Notes: generated by a model not told the origin, from the letters alone. A DNA stretch of 64,000 nucleotides from Gallaecimonas mangrovi (GCF_003367375.1 NZ_CP031416.1:3836674-3900673); one strand, 5' to 3'. Counted from the stretch's first letter, positions 8,976 through 18,879 are shown. Made by a program: numbers and translations.

Positions 8976-9956
8976 ATGCTCGACAACAACTGGCAGCCAC
9001 AATGTTCCCTTGACGCCCTTAAGCGCCGGGCCCAGCTTTTTGCTGACATTCGCCGCTTTTTTGCACTCAGGCAGGTGTTGGAAGTCGACACCCCGATGTT
9101 GTCGCAGGGCAGTATTTCCGACCCGCATATTGAGGTGATGACCAGTACCTACACTGGCCCTTTGGCGGCAAACGGCCTGACCCTGTATCTGCAAACCTCA
9201 CCGGAATTTGCCATGAAGCGGTTACTGGCAGCTGGGGCCGGCGACATTTACCAACTGGGGAAAGTGTTTCGTAATGAGGAAGCCGGGCGCCGCCACAACA
9301 GCGAATTTTGCATGCTGGAGTGGTATCGGCTGGGCCTTGACCACCAACAGTTGATGGACGAGGTTGCAGAGCTGCTGGTGGCCGTTGCCGGCATTGATGC
9401 CGCCAGTATCGAAAAGGTGAGCTACCTTGAGGCATTCGAGCGATGCTTAAACGTCAACCCGCATACCATTAGCCACCACGCTTTACAGGCACTGGCCCAG
9501 CAGCATGCCGGGTATGGCGCCGAAGAACCCGACCGCGACACCTTATTAAACTTGCTGGTGAGTTTTGTCATTGAGCCCAGCCTGGGTAAGGCTGGCCCAA
9601 GCTTTCTTTACGATTACCCCGCCAGCCAGGCAGCACTTGCCCGCACCTCGGTGGATAAATACGGCCACGGTGTCGCCAGTCGTTTTGAGCTTTTTATCAA
9701 CGGGGTAGAGCTTGCCAACGGCTACCACGAGCTAACCGATGCCGCCGAGCAGCGCCGCCGCCTGTTGGCAGATGGCCAAACCCGTTTGGAACTGGGCCGA
9801 CCTTACAACAACCCCGATCTTCGCCTAGCCGATGCGCTGCAGGCAGGCATGCCCGATTGCGCCGGCGTGGCTCTGGGGGTAGACCGGTTATTAATGGTTA
9901 TCCAGGGCGCGGGCCATATTCGCGAGGTGATGCCTTTCACCCTGGAAAGGGCTTAA
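8976..9956 (+). CDS. epmA: elongation factor P--(R)-beta-lysine ligase EpmA
   Basis: EpmA (PoxA/GenX) attaches (R)-beta-lysine to a lysine of elongation factor P, which then rescues ribosomes at polyproline stretches. The 326-residue product is a class II lysyl-tRNA synthetase catalytic core without the anticodon-binding domain. Motif 2 (FRNEEAG), the substrate pocket and motif 3 (GVALGVDRLLMV) are all present. AAGGAGG before the ATG gives a very strong ribosome site. The stop abuts the stop of the convergent hypothetical gene with no bases between. Confidence 0.95.
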   Translation: MLDNNWQPQCSLDALKRRAQLFADIRRFFALRQVLEVDTPMLSQGSISDPHIEVMTSTYTGPLAANGLTLYLQTSPEFAMKRLLAAGAGDIYQLGKVFRNEEAGRRHNSEFCMLEWYRLGLDHQQLMDEVAELLVAVAGIDAASIEKVSYLEAFERCLNVNPHTISHHALQALAQQHAGYGAEEPDRDTLLNLLVSFVIEPSLGKAGPSFLYDYPASQAALARTSVDKYGHGVASRFELFINGVELANGYHELTDAAEQRRRLLADGQTRLELGRPYNNPDLRLADALQAGMPDCAGVALGVDRLLMVIQGAGHIREVMPFTLERA

Positions 9957-10238
9957 TTACGCGGCAGTACGCATTTCGCCAATGTGGCGATTCACTTCGG
10001 CAACCACCTTAAGTTTGTCGGTACTGGGCTTGCTGGGCGGCAATAACCTGCCGTCTTCAAAACGAAAGGCGCCCACACCTTTTATCCAAATAACGCCTTC
10101 AAAAAAACCGGCAACATGCTTAGCCACTTGTTTTACGTGGTACTGAGGAAACCTACGCACTTCCTTGCTCCTCGAAAAAAGACCGTCAAAGTCTAGTGCT
10201 GTTTGATGACAGAGATATGGACTTAATGATCTCATCAT
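9957..10238 (-). CDS. small hypothetical protein
   Basis: A 93-residue basic protein I do not recognise. It contains a compact region (VIWIKGVGAFRFEDGRLL, then PPSKPSTDKLKVVAEVN) that reads like a real folded domain rather than antisense noise. GGGA lies about five bases before the ATG pair at 10238. It lies on the same strand as rmuC and 41 bases beyond the rmuC stop, so it may be the last gene of that operon. It converges with epmA at zero distance. Confidence 0.55.
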   Translation of the reverse strand: MMRSLSPYLCHQTALDFDGLFSRSKEVRRFPQYHVKQVAKHVAGFFEGVIWIKGVGAFRFEDGRLLPPSKPSTDKLKVVAEVNRHIGEMRTAA

Positions 10239-10279
10239 CGGTTCCCAAGTGCTTACGCAAAACCCATGCCAGTCAGTTT

Positions 10280-11617
10280 TCAGTCATCCAGGGTGCCAGA
10301 ACGCTGGCGTAGCTCAGTTGCTAAGGTTTTTTTCGGTTCAACACCCAGCTCTAGCAGCATCTCGGTTTGCCGCACTAGGTTTCCCCTGCCGGAAGCCAGT
10401 TTTCCCATAGCCTCGCCGTAACGCTTTTGGGTGTTATCAAGGGCGGCGCCGACTTTTTCCAAATCCTCAACGAAGCCGACAAATTTTTCGTAAAGGGCTG
10501 CGGCGCGGCTGGCGATGTCCTGGGCATTGCGCGATTGCTGCTCGTAGCTCCAGACCCGTTTAATGGTGCGCAGCACCACCAGCAAATTGGTGGGGCTAAC
10601 CACAAGAATGTTTTTCTGCAGTGCTTCGGTAAAGAGGTTGGGGTCGGCTTCCATAGCGGCGAAAAAGGCGCCTTCAATGGGAATAAACATCAGCACATAA
10701 TCAAGGGCATTAACCCCAGAAAGCCGTTCGTAGTCTTTATTGCCAAGGCCTTTAATATGCTGGCGCAGCGCCTGCACATGGCCACGCAGCGCCGCTTCTT
10801 TTTGCAGGTCATTTTCGGCAGAAAAATACTTTTCGTAGTCCACCAGGGACACTTTCGAGTCAACAATAATGTCTTTGCTATCGGGCAGGTGCACCACTAC
10901 ATCGGGGATAAAACGCTCACCGGCGTCGTCTTTTAGTGCCACCTGCACGTCAAATTCATGGCCCTTTCTAAGCCCAGATTCTTCCAAAACCCGGTTCAGC
11001 ACCATTTCCCCCCAGTTACCCTGCAGCTTTTTATCGCCTTTAAGGGCACGGGTCAGATTTTGGGTTTCTTCACTCATTTGCCGGTTAAGATCTTTAAGCA
11101 CCTGTAGCTCGTTCATGAGCCCTTGGCGCTGCAGTCGTTCGTTGTCATAAACGGTGTCGACTTTTTTATGAAAGTCGCCCAACTGCTGGCGAAGTGGCGT
11201 CAGGATGCTTTGCAAACTCTCGTTGCTTTGCTTGGAAAGCGCTTCGGCTTTTTGCTCAAAAATACGCTGCGCCAAGTTTTGAAACTGTTCCGACAGGCGC
11301 TGTTCGGCATCTTGCAGCGCCGCCACTTTATCTGCGGCAGCTTTTTGCTGTTCTTCCAGCCGCGCTTGCAACTCGGCCCGGCTTTGCTGCTGCTGAGCAA
11401 GGGAGATACGGGTTTCTTCCAGTGTGTCTAAGGTGGCATCGCGTTCTGCTTGCAGCACGTCTAAACGTTCTGACTGCGCTTCATGGCGGCTTTGTAAACT
11501 CCCCAGCTCCAACGCCATTGTTTGTAGGCGCTGGCGACTTTGCCATAGCGCCAGGGCTAACAGCAGTACCAGCACCGCTAAAGTGCTCGCCGCGATTAAC
11601 CATTGCAGTTCGGTCAT
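10280..11617 (-). CDS. rmuC: DNA recombination protein RmuC
   Basis: RmuC limits recombination at inverted repeats; it has a PD-(D/E)XK-like nuclease fold. The 445-residue product starts with one transmembrane helix (residues about 5-25), then a long Gln/Glu-rich coiled coil (about 30-190), then the conserved RmuC core with NWGEMVLNRVLEESGL, FIPDVVVHLPDSKDIIVDSKVSL and the YVLMFIP segment. The first four bases overlap the end of the upstream reductase gene, indicating an operon. Confidence 0.93.
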   Translation of the reverse strand: MTELQWLIAASTLAVLVLLLALALWQSRQRLQTMALELGSLQSRHEAQSERLDVLQAERDATLDTLEETRISLAQQQQSRAELQARLEEQQKAAADKVAALQDAEQRLSEQFQNLAQRIFEQKAEALSKQSNESLQSILTPLRQQLGDFHKKVDTVYDNERLQRQGLMNELQVLKDLNRQMSEETQNLTRALKGDKKLQGNWGEMVLNRVLEESGLRKGHEFDVQVALKDDAGERFIPDVVVHLPDSKDIIVDSKVSLVDYEKYFSAENDLQKEAALRGHVQALRQHIKGLGNKDYERLSGVNALDYVLMFIPIEGAFFAAMEADPNLFTEALQKNILVVSPTNLLVVLRTIKRVWSYEQQSRNAQDIASRAAALYEKFVGFVEDLEKVGAALDNTQKRYGEAMGKLASGRGNLVRQTEMLLELGVEPKKTLATELRQRSGTLDD

Positions 11618-12147
11618 GCCGCTTCCTTGTGATAATGCAATTGCACCAGGCCGCTACCAAAGGTGCGCATACCGGCCAGCTTCCAGGGTTGTTGGCGGCC
11701 GGTGGGCAGGAATAAAGGATTACCTTCGCCTTTGGTGACAGGCAGCAGCGACAAGATAACTTCGTCGACCAAGCCATGATTTAAAAAGCCTTTCACCGTT
11801 TCACTGCCCCCCACTAACCACAGCTGCTGATGTTGCTGGCCAATTTGCGCCATCAATTCTTCACCCGTGCCAGTAAAAGGAATAACGCCATCGGCATTAA
11901 TGTCGTCTTGGTCTGTTAATACATAAGCGGTTTTGCCGCTATAGGGCCAAACACCCAGGCTTAATACATCATCAAAGGTGTTGCGGCCCATAATCAGGCC
12001 ATCCATGCGTGAAAAAAAGGCATTGTAACCGTAGTCTTCGTCCGTTTTATTATCCTTAGACAACCACTCTAACTGGCCTTTGGGGCGAATGATAAAGCCG
12101 TCCAAACTAATGGCGATATAAAGCGTTACTGTGGGGCGAGTCGACAT
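11614..12147 (-). CDS. dihydrofolate reductase-like protein (RibD C-terminal domain family)
   Basis: A 177-residue protein of the RibD C-terminal/DHFR-like reductase family. It begins with strand ISLDGFI, has the NADPH-binding IMGRNTFDDVLS segment (about residues 52-63) and LWLVGGSETVKGFL near residue 107-120, which holds the GG nucleotide loop. It is a stand-alone reductase domain without the RibD deaminase half, so the substrate is not known; true folate reduction is not implied. Overlaps rmuC by four bases. Confidence 0.85.
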   Translation of the reverse strand: MSTRPTVTLYIAISLDGFIIRPKGQLEWLSKDNKTDEDYGYNAFFSRMDGLIMGRNTFDDVLSLGVWPYSGKTAYVLTDQDDINADGVIPFTGTGEELMAQIGQQHQQLWLVGGSETVKGFLNHGLVDEVILSLLPVTKGEGNPLFLPTGRQQPWKLAGMRTFGSGLVQLHYHKEAA

Positions 12148-12189
12148 CTTTGCTATGCTCCAGGCATCAATAACTTAGGTCCTACTACG

Positions 12190-12594
12190 ATGTTCTCTTT
12201 GCATCCTCAGCTAAGCGCTGATACTCACCAGGTCACTGACCTCACCCTTTGCCGCGTATTAATGAGCAAAGACGCGAATTATCCCTGGTTTTTACTGGTG
12301 CCCAAAAGGGATGGCATACGCGAGATCTATGAACTGGAAAAAAGCGAACAAAATCAGTTGTTACATGAATCGACTTTGCTTTCCAGAGCATTGATGGATC
12401 ATTTCGAAGGCCACAAACTGAATGTGGCGACCCTGGGCAATATGGTGCCGCAGTTACATATTCACCATATCGTGCGCTTTAAAGAAGACTTGGCCTGGCC
12501 AAAACCGGTTTGGGGGCAAGTGCCCGCTAAGGCATTTAGCGATGATGAAGCACAACAGCGCATTGCCGCTATCGCTGCCCGCTTAAAAGCCTGA
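12190..12594 (+). CDS. HIT-family nucleotide-binding protein
   Basis: A 134-residue histidine-triad protein. The signature QLHIHHIVR lies near residue 97-105 (H-x-H-x-H), the middle of the triad supplying the nucleophile that attacks nucleotidyl phosphates. It lies divergent from the reductase gene with a 42-base gap, so the two share a promoter region. Confidence 0.9.
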   Translation: MFSLHPQLSADTHQVTDLTLCRVLMSKDANYPWFLLVPKRDGIREIYELEKSEQNQLLHESTLLSRALMDHFEGHKLNVATLGNMVPQLHIHHIVRFKEDLAWPKPVWGQVPAKAFSDDEAQQRIAAIAARLKA

Positions 12595-12676
12595 ACAGCA
12601 AGGTCTTTTAAGGTTGTTAGCCGCGCCGCACTGCTTTAGTTATTTGCCTTAACCAATCAAAGGAAGAGGAGCGCCA

Positions 12677-12925
12677 ATGGGCATTATCACCTGGATTATT
12701 TTAGGCTTGGTTGCGGGCATCTTAGCGAAATGGATCATGCCAGGCCGTGACGGTGGCGGCTGTGTTATTACGGTGCTGTTGGGCATTGCTGGCGCTTTTG
12801 TCGGCGGCTGGATAGGCACCTTTCTTGGTTTTGGCCCAGCCACCGGCTTTAACCTCGGCAGTATCTTCACCGCTGTGGTCGGCGCTTTGGTCTTGCTGGC
12901 TATCTACCGCGGCTTAAGCCGGTAA
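12677..12925 (+). CDS. GlsB/YeaQ/YmgE family small membrane protein
   Basis: An 82-residue protein with three hydrophobic helices rich in Gly and Ala, starting GIITWIILGLVAGILAKW and containing the conserved PGRDGGG loop (about residue 22-28). The family (transglycosylase-associated) is often induced by general stress; function is not established. GGAAGAGG precedes the ATG. Confidence 0.9.
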   Translation: MGIITWIILGLVAGILAKWIMPGRDGGGCVITVLLGIAGAFVGGWIGTFLGFGPATGFNLGSIFTAVVGALVLLAIYRGLSR

Positions 12926-13019
12926 GGTAGCGCTTAACCCGCCATTTTGTTGCGCCAGCGCAAAAAATCAGCAGCCATGAACTCGCACAATGCCGGTACC
13001 TTAAAACGGAGGTACCGAT

Positions 13020-13214
13020 ATGCCCACTTGGTTAAACAAATTCAAACTGGATTACTTTGAAACCCTAGCGCTGGCTTCGATGAGTTTTGTGCTGCTGATC
13101 TTGGCCGTTTTTGAAGCAACCACTGCTGCCTGGCTACCCTTGGCCATTATCTTTGCCGCTAGCGGTTCTTGGTTTGCTTATCGTCACCTTCTTCGCCCTG
13201 GGCGCGCGCACTGA
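13020..13214 (+). CDS. small membrane protein, unknown function
   Basis: A 64-residue protein with two predicted transmembrane segments (about 16-30 and 35-52) and a basic C-terminus. No family is recognised. GGAGG seven bases before the ATG supports real translation. It may be co-transcribed with the downstream yjaG-like gene. Confidence 0.6.
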   Translation: MPTWLNKFKLDYFETLALASMSFVLLILAVFEATTAAWLPLAIIFAASGSWFAYRHLLRPGRAH

Positions 13215-13271
13215 CGACAACAGCCCTCGGCTCAGGCTACAATGGGCGGCGACTTCAATGAGCCCGGTTCC

Positions 13272-13841
13272 ATGGAAAAACAGCTTTCTCAACTTACCCC
13301 CTTGGCCCAGCGGGCCTTCGCCGCTGCCCTAGCCCAACGCATGATGCCTAATTTTGTGCTGTTTGCTGATATTACCGAACAGCTTGATAACGCCCATGCT
13401 TTGCAATCTGCCTTGGATACGGTTTGGGAAAAGCTGCTGACACCAAAAGCCAAAATCAACTTCGAAAAGCAGCAACTGAAAATTGCCGAACTCGAACCAG
13501 AACCCGATGCCCACGACTTTTTCGGTGTTTACCCGGCTCTTGATACCTACATGGCCGTGCTCGCCGTCTTAGCGGCAATGCAAGATAAGGACGAACAGCC
13601 AGCGCTGGACGTGAGCCGTTTGTCCCGTGGTTCGGTGCAGTTTTATTTAAATATCCAGGCTGAAACCACCCTTGATTACAGCCAGCTGGATGAAGAACCG
13701 CTGTGGCAAGAAGAGCGCGATTTTCAAGATAACTTGCTAGAGCTTCTTGCCGATGAGCCGGATCTTGAGTGTTTTCGCCAAGCGCGGCAGTTGGGGAAAA
13801 ATGACGGAATTTCTAACCTTGGCATAGCCTTAGAAGATTAA
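13272..13841 (+). CDS. YjaG family (DUF416) protein
   Basis: A 189-residue soluble protein matching E. coli YjaG along its length: MMPNFVLFADI near the start, LDTVWEKLLTPKAKINFEKQ, DFFGVYPALDTYMAV and the C-terminal SNLGIALED. The start at 13272 is preferred over an in-frame ATG ten codons upstream because the family begins here. Function unknown. Confidence 0.85.
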   Translation: MEKQLSQLTPLAQRAFAAALAQRMMPNFVLFADITEQLDNAHALQSALDTVWEKLLTPKAKINFEKQQLKIAELEPEPDAHDFFGVYPALDTYMAVLAVLAAMQDKDEQPALDVSRLSRGSVQFYLNIQAETTLDYSQLDEEPLWQEERDFQDNLLELLADEPDLECFRQARQLGKNDGISNLGIALED

Positions 13842-13946
13842 GCCGTAAAGGCTAGCGCCAAAAGATACAAAAAAGTTAAAAATGTTAAAGAAAACTCCCA
13901 CGTTAGGCGCTATACATTAGCGACCTTTTAAGTAGTGGAGTTTTTG

Positions 13947-15122
13947 ATGAAAAGGCCCCTTGTTCTTTTGGCATCTCTTGCCAGTTTTAGCCTCTATGCC
14001 CAAGATGCCCGTATCCAGGCAATGGGCGGTGCCGGCACCGCCAACGCCGACTACTTGGCAGCTCCCTTTTACAACCCCGCCTTGTTGTCACATTTCGATG
14101 AAAGTGACGACTTTGGCCTGGAGCTCCCCAGCATTGCCGCCAGTTTTCAGGACAAGGACAGCCTGCTCGATAAAATCGATGATTTTCAAGACTTAAACGA
14201 CCGCCTAGAAGCGGTGCAGCAAAACCCTAATGGCACCACCCAAGCCGAGGCCGAACAGCTTGTTGGCCAATGGCAAGACGCCCTTCGTAAAATGAACGGC
14301 AATAGCCTGGATGGGGAAATTGGCTTAGGCGCCGCCATGGCACTGCCCAATAAAACCCTCAGCAGTGCGTTTTTTATCGGTGTTACTGCCTATGTGCGCG
14401 GCATCGTCGACATTGACGAAAACGACCTTGATTGGACCGCCGCAGAGTTGCCAGACCAAGACCTAGACAACCTTAATTCCAACGTCAAAGCCGTTGGCAT
14501 TGCCGTGGTTGATACTGGTCTTGCTTTTAGCCACGGCTTTACCCTTAACAACGGTGACCTGTTAATGGTGGGCGCCAGCCCCAAAGCCCAGCGCATCTAC
14601 AGCTATTTTTACCAGGCAGACGTGAGCAACTTTGACGACAGCGATTGGGACGACAGCCAATATCGCCAAGATAAAAGCGCCTTTAACCTTGATTTAGGGC
14701 TTGCCTATCAACACGATAATTGGCGGCTTGGCTTGAGTGGGCAGAACCTTTTTAAGCAGCAGGTTGATTCAATCATCATCAACCAGCAGCAATTTCGCTA
14801 CCAGTTAAAACCCCGTTTTACCTTGGGTGGCAGTTATGAAAATCATTGGTTTGCGGCCACCTTGGAAGCGGAGCTCACCAAAACCGAGCTGCCATCCTTT
14901 ATTGGCGAAAAACAACAATGGGTGCGCGCCGGTGTTGAGTTTGATGCCTATCGCTGGGCACAGCTTCGGCTTGGCTACCGCCATGATCTGGAAGAGGGCC
15001 AAAATGTATTAACCGCCGGGGTAGGGTTTTCTCCCTTCGATACCGTGCACTTGGACTTCGCATTTGAGACCGGCCAAAACAGCCATACCGGTGGCGCACT
15101 CACCCTTGGCTTTACTTTCTAA
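13947..15122 (+). CDS. TraF-like (TraF_2 family) outer-membrane beta-barrel protein
   Basis: The 391-residue precursor has a signal peptide (residues 1-18, ending SLYA before QDAR) and the motif ARIQAMGGAGTANADYLAAP that marks the TraF_2/conjugal-transfer TraF-like family and FadL-like barrels. Alternating hydrophobic strands and a C-terminal phenylalanine (LTLGFTF) fit an outer-membrane barrel. Despite the name there is no conjugation locus nearby. ATG at 13947 has GTGGAG before it; a GTG four codons upstream is the alternative. A strong terminator follows. Confidence 0.82.
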   Translation: MKRPLVLLASLASFSLYAQDARIQAMGGAGTANADYLAAPFYNPALLSHFDESDDFGLELPSIAASFQDKDSLLDKIDDFQDLNDRLEAVQQNPNGTTQAEAEQLVGQWQDALRKMNGNSLDGEIGLGAAMALPNKTLSSAFFIGVTAYVRGIVDIDENDLDWTAAELPDQDLDNLNSNVKAVGIAVVDTGLAFSHGFTLNNGDLLMVGASPKAQRIYSYFYQADVSNFDDSDWDDSQYRQDKSAFNLDLGLAYQHDNWRLGLSGQNLFKQQVDSIIINQQQFRYQLKPRFTLGGSYENHWFAATLEAELTKTELPSFIGEKQQWVRAGVEFDAYRWAQLRLGYRHDLEEGQNVLTAGVGFSPFDTVHLDFAFETGQNSHTGGALTLGFTF

Positions 15123-15123
15123 C

Positions 15124-15154
15124 AAAGCGCCCCGAACCAGGGGCGCTTTTTTTT
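15124..15154 (+). terminator. terminator after the TraF-like gene
   Basis: AGCGCCCC/GGGGCGCT stem with a 6-base loop followed by eight T. Confidence 0.92.
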
Positions 15155-15206
15155 AGGAATTCCTTTACCATTTGCCCAGCCCCATGCTTTGCAGGCCTAG
15201 GAATAC

Positions 15207-15794
15207 ATGGACTTTTTTTCTGCTGCCGTCACCTTATTTTTGATCATGGACCCCTTAGGCAACATGCCGGTGTTCATCTCCATTCTTAAACATCTACCCG
15301 CAAAACGCCGCCGGGCGATTTTGGTGCGTGAACTGTGCTTGGCACTGCTGATCATGCTGATGTTCTTATTTGGTGGCGACACCATCCTGCACTTTATGGG
15401 CCTCAAGCAAGAGTCGGTGTCCATTGCCGGTGGCATCATTCTGTTTTTAATCGCCATTAAAATGATCTTCCCAAGCCCCGGAGGCCTTACTGGCCTAGCC
15501 GTTGGTGAAGAACCCTTCTTAGTACCCATGGCCATTCCCTTGATGGCGGGTCCTTCAATACTGGCGTCACTGATATTAATGTCGAACCAAGTGCCCAATC
15601 ACTTAGGGCTATTAACCCTGGCACTGGTCGGTGCCTGGGTAGTGAATGCCGCTATTTTGTTGTGCTCAGAGGTATTGATGAAACTGCTAGGTGAACGCGG
15701 CCTGGCGGCAATGGAAAGGCTAATGGGGATGATTTTGGTGATGATCTCCGTGCAGATGTTCTTAAATGGCATTGGCCATTACTTCAAACTTTGA
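15207..15794 (+). CDS. MarC/YhgN family membrane protein
   Basis: A 195-residue protein with six predicted transmembrane helices; the N-terminal LFLIMDPLGNMPVFISIL is the MarC signature. The name NAAT transporter comes from homology; the true substrate is unknown and the old link to multiple antibiotic resistance has not held up. Closest in form to YhgN. Confidence 0.9.
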   Translation: MDFFSAAVTLFLIMDPLGNMPVFISILKHLPAKRRRAILVRELCLALLIMLMFLFGGDTILHFMGLKQESVSIAGGIILFLIAIKMIFPSPGGLTGLAVGEEPFLVPMAIPLMAGPSILASLILMSNQVPNHLGLLTLALVGAWVVNAAILLCSEVLMKLLGERGLAAMERLMGMILVMISVQMFLNGIGHYFKL

Positions 15795-15947
15795 AGGAGT
15801 TAAGTTTTTGTAAATAAAAGTTAAGACATTAGTCACACAAAATCACATTAAGTTACATATTTGCTCAAACTTGTAATAGTTTGCGAACCAATGCGTCAAA
15901 TAGTGCAAAAAAGATGCATGGAAAACCAACTATTTCAGGGAGCAAAA

Positions 15948-18857
15948 ATGAAGAACACTTTGCGCAAGAGTGTATTAGCACTCACTGTCAGTACCATTCT
16001 CTTTTCAGCCGCGCCTGTTTATGCAGATGACCCTCAAGGTTCTTTGGTGGGGAAAGTCGAGCAAGCAAACGGTACAACCTTGGCTGGCACAACCATCACC
16101 ATTACCAACATTGAAACGGGGCTAACCCGTACTGTGACCTCAACAGAACGCGGTGAGTATCGCTTTCCATTGCTGCCCATCGGTCACTATAAAATTACTG
16201 CCAGCAAGTCTGGTTTCGAGCAGGTGATCGCCGACAAGGTTGCTATCAGCGTTGGCCAGCGTGCTAACGTTGACTTTACGCTCTATGAGCAAGGCGTTGA
16301 ACGAATTGAAGTTTCAGGGGCAAGAATTGCCGCTTTTGACGTGTCATCCAATACCAAAGGAATGGTGGTTGATGCCGAAACGTTAGACCGTATGCCCGTA
16401 GCCCGTAACCAAACAGCAGTTGCACTGCTGGCTCCTGGCACTACCAAAGGCGACAGCGCCTTCGGCAACCTCGCCTCTATTGGTGGTTCATCCGTTGCTG
16501 AGAACGCTTACTATGTTAACGGTTTGAACATTACCGACTTCCGTAAAGGCCTCGGCAGCTCTGATGTACCTTTTGACTTTTATGAAACCTTCCAGGTAAA
16601 AACCGGCGGCTATAAAGCAGAATTTGGCCGTTCTACTGGTGGTGTTATTAATGCCACCACCAAAAAAGGCTCTAACGAATTTCACTTCGGTGCCAACACC
16701 TATTGGGAGCCTAAAGGGCTGCATGAAGACAGCCCGGATGTTGTGAACCGCAACGGCACTATTTATCAAAAGAAAAGCGATATCGGCGATTCATCGCTGG
16801 ACGGAAATATCTGGGCATCTGGGCCACTGATTAAAGACAAGCTGTTCTTCTTTGCACTTTATAACCCCCGCGATATTAACAGCCGACGTTTTCGCACCGA
16901 TGGTACGCAAGAAGACGGCAAAACCGACAATGCGTTTTGGGGCGGGAGAATTGACTGGTACATCACCGATGATGTGGTACTAGACGTTACTACCTTCTCT
17001 GACAAACGTGACGACCACTACGTCGATTACAACTATGACTATGACACCAATAACCGTGGCGAAGAGGTAGGTTCTTACACCGAGAAACACGGCGGTAAAA
17101 ACTACATTGCCAACCTCAACGCCAATGTTACGGACAACCTGACAGTGCACGCCTCTTACGGTGTAAACAAAAATGAGTCGACCTCTGTGGCACCAGGTGA
17201 CAACTGCCCCATCGCCTATGACGCCCGTGATCCAGATACATTAAAGCGACTTGGCTGCTGGGATAACAGTTACCGCGGTGCAACCAACGACGAACGTAAA
17301 CAGTATCGCTTTGATGTGGGTTATTACGTTGATGATTTCTTCGGTGCCCACGAATTAAAAGCCGGTATCGATGTTGAAGAGTTAACCTCCAATACCGTAG
17401 AAGAATACTCCGGTGGCACTTACTACCGCTACGTTACGGCTGATCGCAATGACGACGGGGTGTTGGAAGATGAGGTGAGGGTACAGGTTTATAACAACAA
17501 TGGTTCCTTTAAAACCACCTCTACCGCCTTTTATGTTCAAGACACATGGCACGTTACCGATACCCTAACCCTGAACTTAGGTATCCGTAATGAAAGCTTT
17601 GAGAACGATAATAAAGACGGAAAATCCTTTATCAAAATGGATAACCAGTGGGCACCGCGTTTAGGTTTTGCCTGGGATATCAACGGCGATGGCGAGTCAA
17701 AACTTTTTGGTAGCTATGGCCGTTATCATCTTGGTGTGGCAGCTAACACCAATATTCGTTTGGCAGGTGGTGAGCTCTATACCTCAGACTATTACCAGTT
17801 CAACGGCACTATTAATGAAGATGGCTCACCCAGCTCCATCGGTAACCTCACCGAAAGTCACGTTTATGGGAACGGTGAAGTACCAGACACTCGCGCCATT
17901 GTTGACCAAGGTATTGAACCGATGTACCAAGACGAGTACATCCTTGGTTACTCGCTGCAACTGACCGATGACTGGAGCATGTCGATTGTCGGTACCCGCC
18001 GCGACTTAAAATCCACCATCGAAGATATGGCCATTGATGCTGCACTTAATACCTATGCACAAGAAAATGGCTATACCGACTTCGAGGCAGGTGGCTTTGA
18101 TTACTACGTCTTGGGTAATCCCGGTAAAGACATGAATGTCTATATCGACCTTGACGGCGATGGTAATCCTGAAAACATCAACCTATCAGCCTCGGAGCTT
18201 GGTTATCCAAAATCAGAACGATACTACAACGCCGTTGACCTTATCTTTGACCGGATGTGGGATGGCAAGTGGATGTTCCACGGCTCTTACACTTGGTCGC
18301 AAAGCTACGGCAACAACGAAGGTTCAGTACGCTCCGACAACGGCCAAGATGATGCTGGCTTAACCACCTTGTTTGACCAACCTGGTCTGTTAGATGGTGC
18401 CTATGGCTACCTACCTAATGACCGCCGTCACCAGATCAAAATGTTTGGTGCTTATGCACTTGATGAAGCCTTTACCGTTAGTGCCAACTTCAATTGGCAA
18501 AGTGGCCGTCCGAAGAATGCCTTTGGTTACCACCCCACTGATGAGTTTGCCGCGGCTTATGGTTCAGAGTCCTTCTATAGCCTGGGTGAACCCTCACCAC
18601 GGGGCTCTCAAGGCCGGTTGCCCAGCACTTGGACACTGGACCTTGGGCTGCAATGGCAAACCCAGTTCTCCGAAAAATATGACCTGACACTGCGCGCCGA
18701 TGTATTCAACGTCTTCAATAATGACCGTGCCACCGAGGTGTACGAGATTTATGACGACGAAGATACCGGCGGTGCATCCATGGACCCGATGTTTGGCCAA
18801 GCTACCAGCTACCAAACGCCGCGTTACGTGCGTTTGTCAGCGTCGCTTAAATTCTAA
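15948..18857 (+). CDS. Oar-like TonB-dependent receptor, first paralogue
   Basis: A 969-residue outer-membrane receptor. After the signal peptide (about 1-27, ending VYA before DDP) comes a carboxypeptidase-regulatory-like beta domain (about 30-115), then a plug domain and a large barrel ending in a C-terminal phenylalanine (LSASLKF), as in the Oar/TonB-dependent receptor class. Such receptors take up scarce substrates with energy from TonB-ExbBD; Oar itself acts in protein/peptide signal handling in myxobacteria. The ATG at 15948 has AGGGAG before it; upstream in-frame codons are ignored. It shares long blocks (for example GDSAFGNLAS, AENAYY-NGLN, GGY-AEFGRSTGGVI) with the convergent receptor at 19299-22220. 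Substrate unknown. Confidence 0.9.
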   Translation: MKNTLRKSVLALTVSTILFSAAPVYADDPQGSLVGKVEQANGTTLAGTTITITNIETGLTRTVTSTERGEYRFPLLPIGHYKITASKSGFEQVIADKVAISVGQRANVDFTLYEQGVERIEVSGARIAAFDVSSNTKGMVVDAETLDRMPVARNQTAVALLAPGTTKGDSAFGNLASIGGSSVAENAYYVNGLNITDFRKGLGSSDVPFDFYETFQVKTGGYKAEFGRSTGGVINATTKKGSNEFHFGANTYWEPKGLHEDSPDVVNRNGTIYQKKSDIGDSSLDGNIWASGPLIKDKLFFFALYNPRDINSRRFRTDGTQEDGKTDNAFWGGRIDWYITDDVVLDVTTFSDKRDDHYVDYNYDYDTNNRGEEVGSYTEKHGGKNYIANLNANVTDNLTVHASYGVNKNESTSVAPGDNCPIAYDARDPDTLKRLGCWDNSYRGATNDERKQYRFDVGYYVDDFFGAHELKAGIDVEELTSNTVEEYSGGTYYRYVTADRNDDGVLEDEVRVQVYNNNGSFKTTSTAFYVQDTWHVTDTLTLNLGIRNESFENDNKDGKSFIKMDNQWAPRLGFAWDINGDGESKLFGSYGRYHLGVAANTNIRLAGGELYTSDYYQFNGTINEDGSPSSIGNLTESHVYGNGEVPDTRAIVDQGIEPMYQDEYILGYSLQLTDDWSMSIVGTRRDLKSTIEDMAIDAALNTYAQENGYTDFEAGGFDYYVLGNPGKDMNVYIDLDGDGNPENINLSASELGYPKSERYYNAVDLIFDRMWDGKWMFHGSYTWSQSYGNNEGSVRSDNGQDDAGLTTLFDQPGLLDGAYGYLPNDRRHQIKMFGAYALDEAFTVSANFNWQSGRPKNAFGYHPTDEFAAAYGSESFYSLGEPSPRGSQGRLPSTWTLDLGLQWQTQFSEKYDLTLRADVFNVFNNDRATEVYEIYDDEDTGGASMDPMFGQATSYQTPRYVRLSASLKF

Positions 18858-18879
18858 TAACAATCCTGGACCAAACTTT

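Noticed and set aside
13947..15122. A conjugation locus, because of the TraF-like gene
   Set aside because: The family name is historical. The protein is an outer-membrane barrel and no other transfer genes are near.
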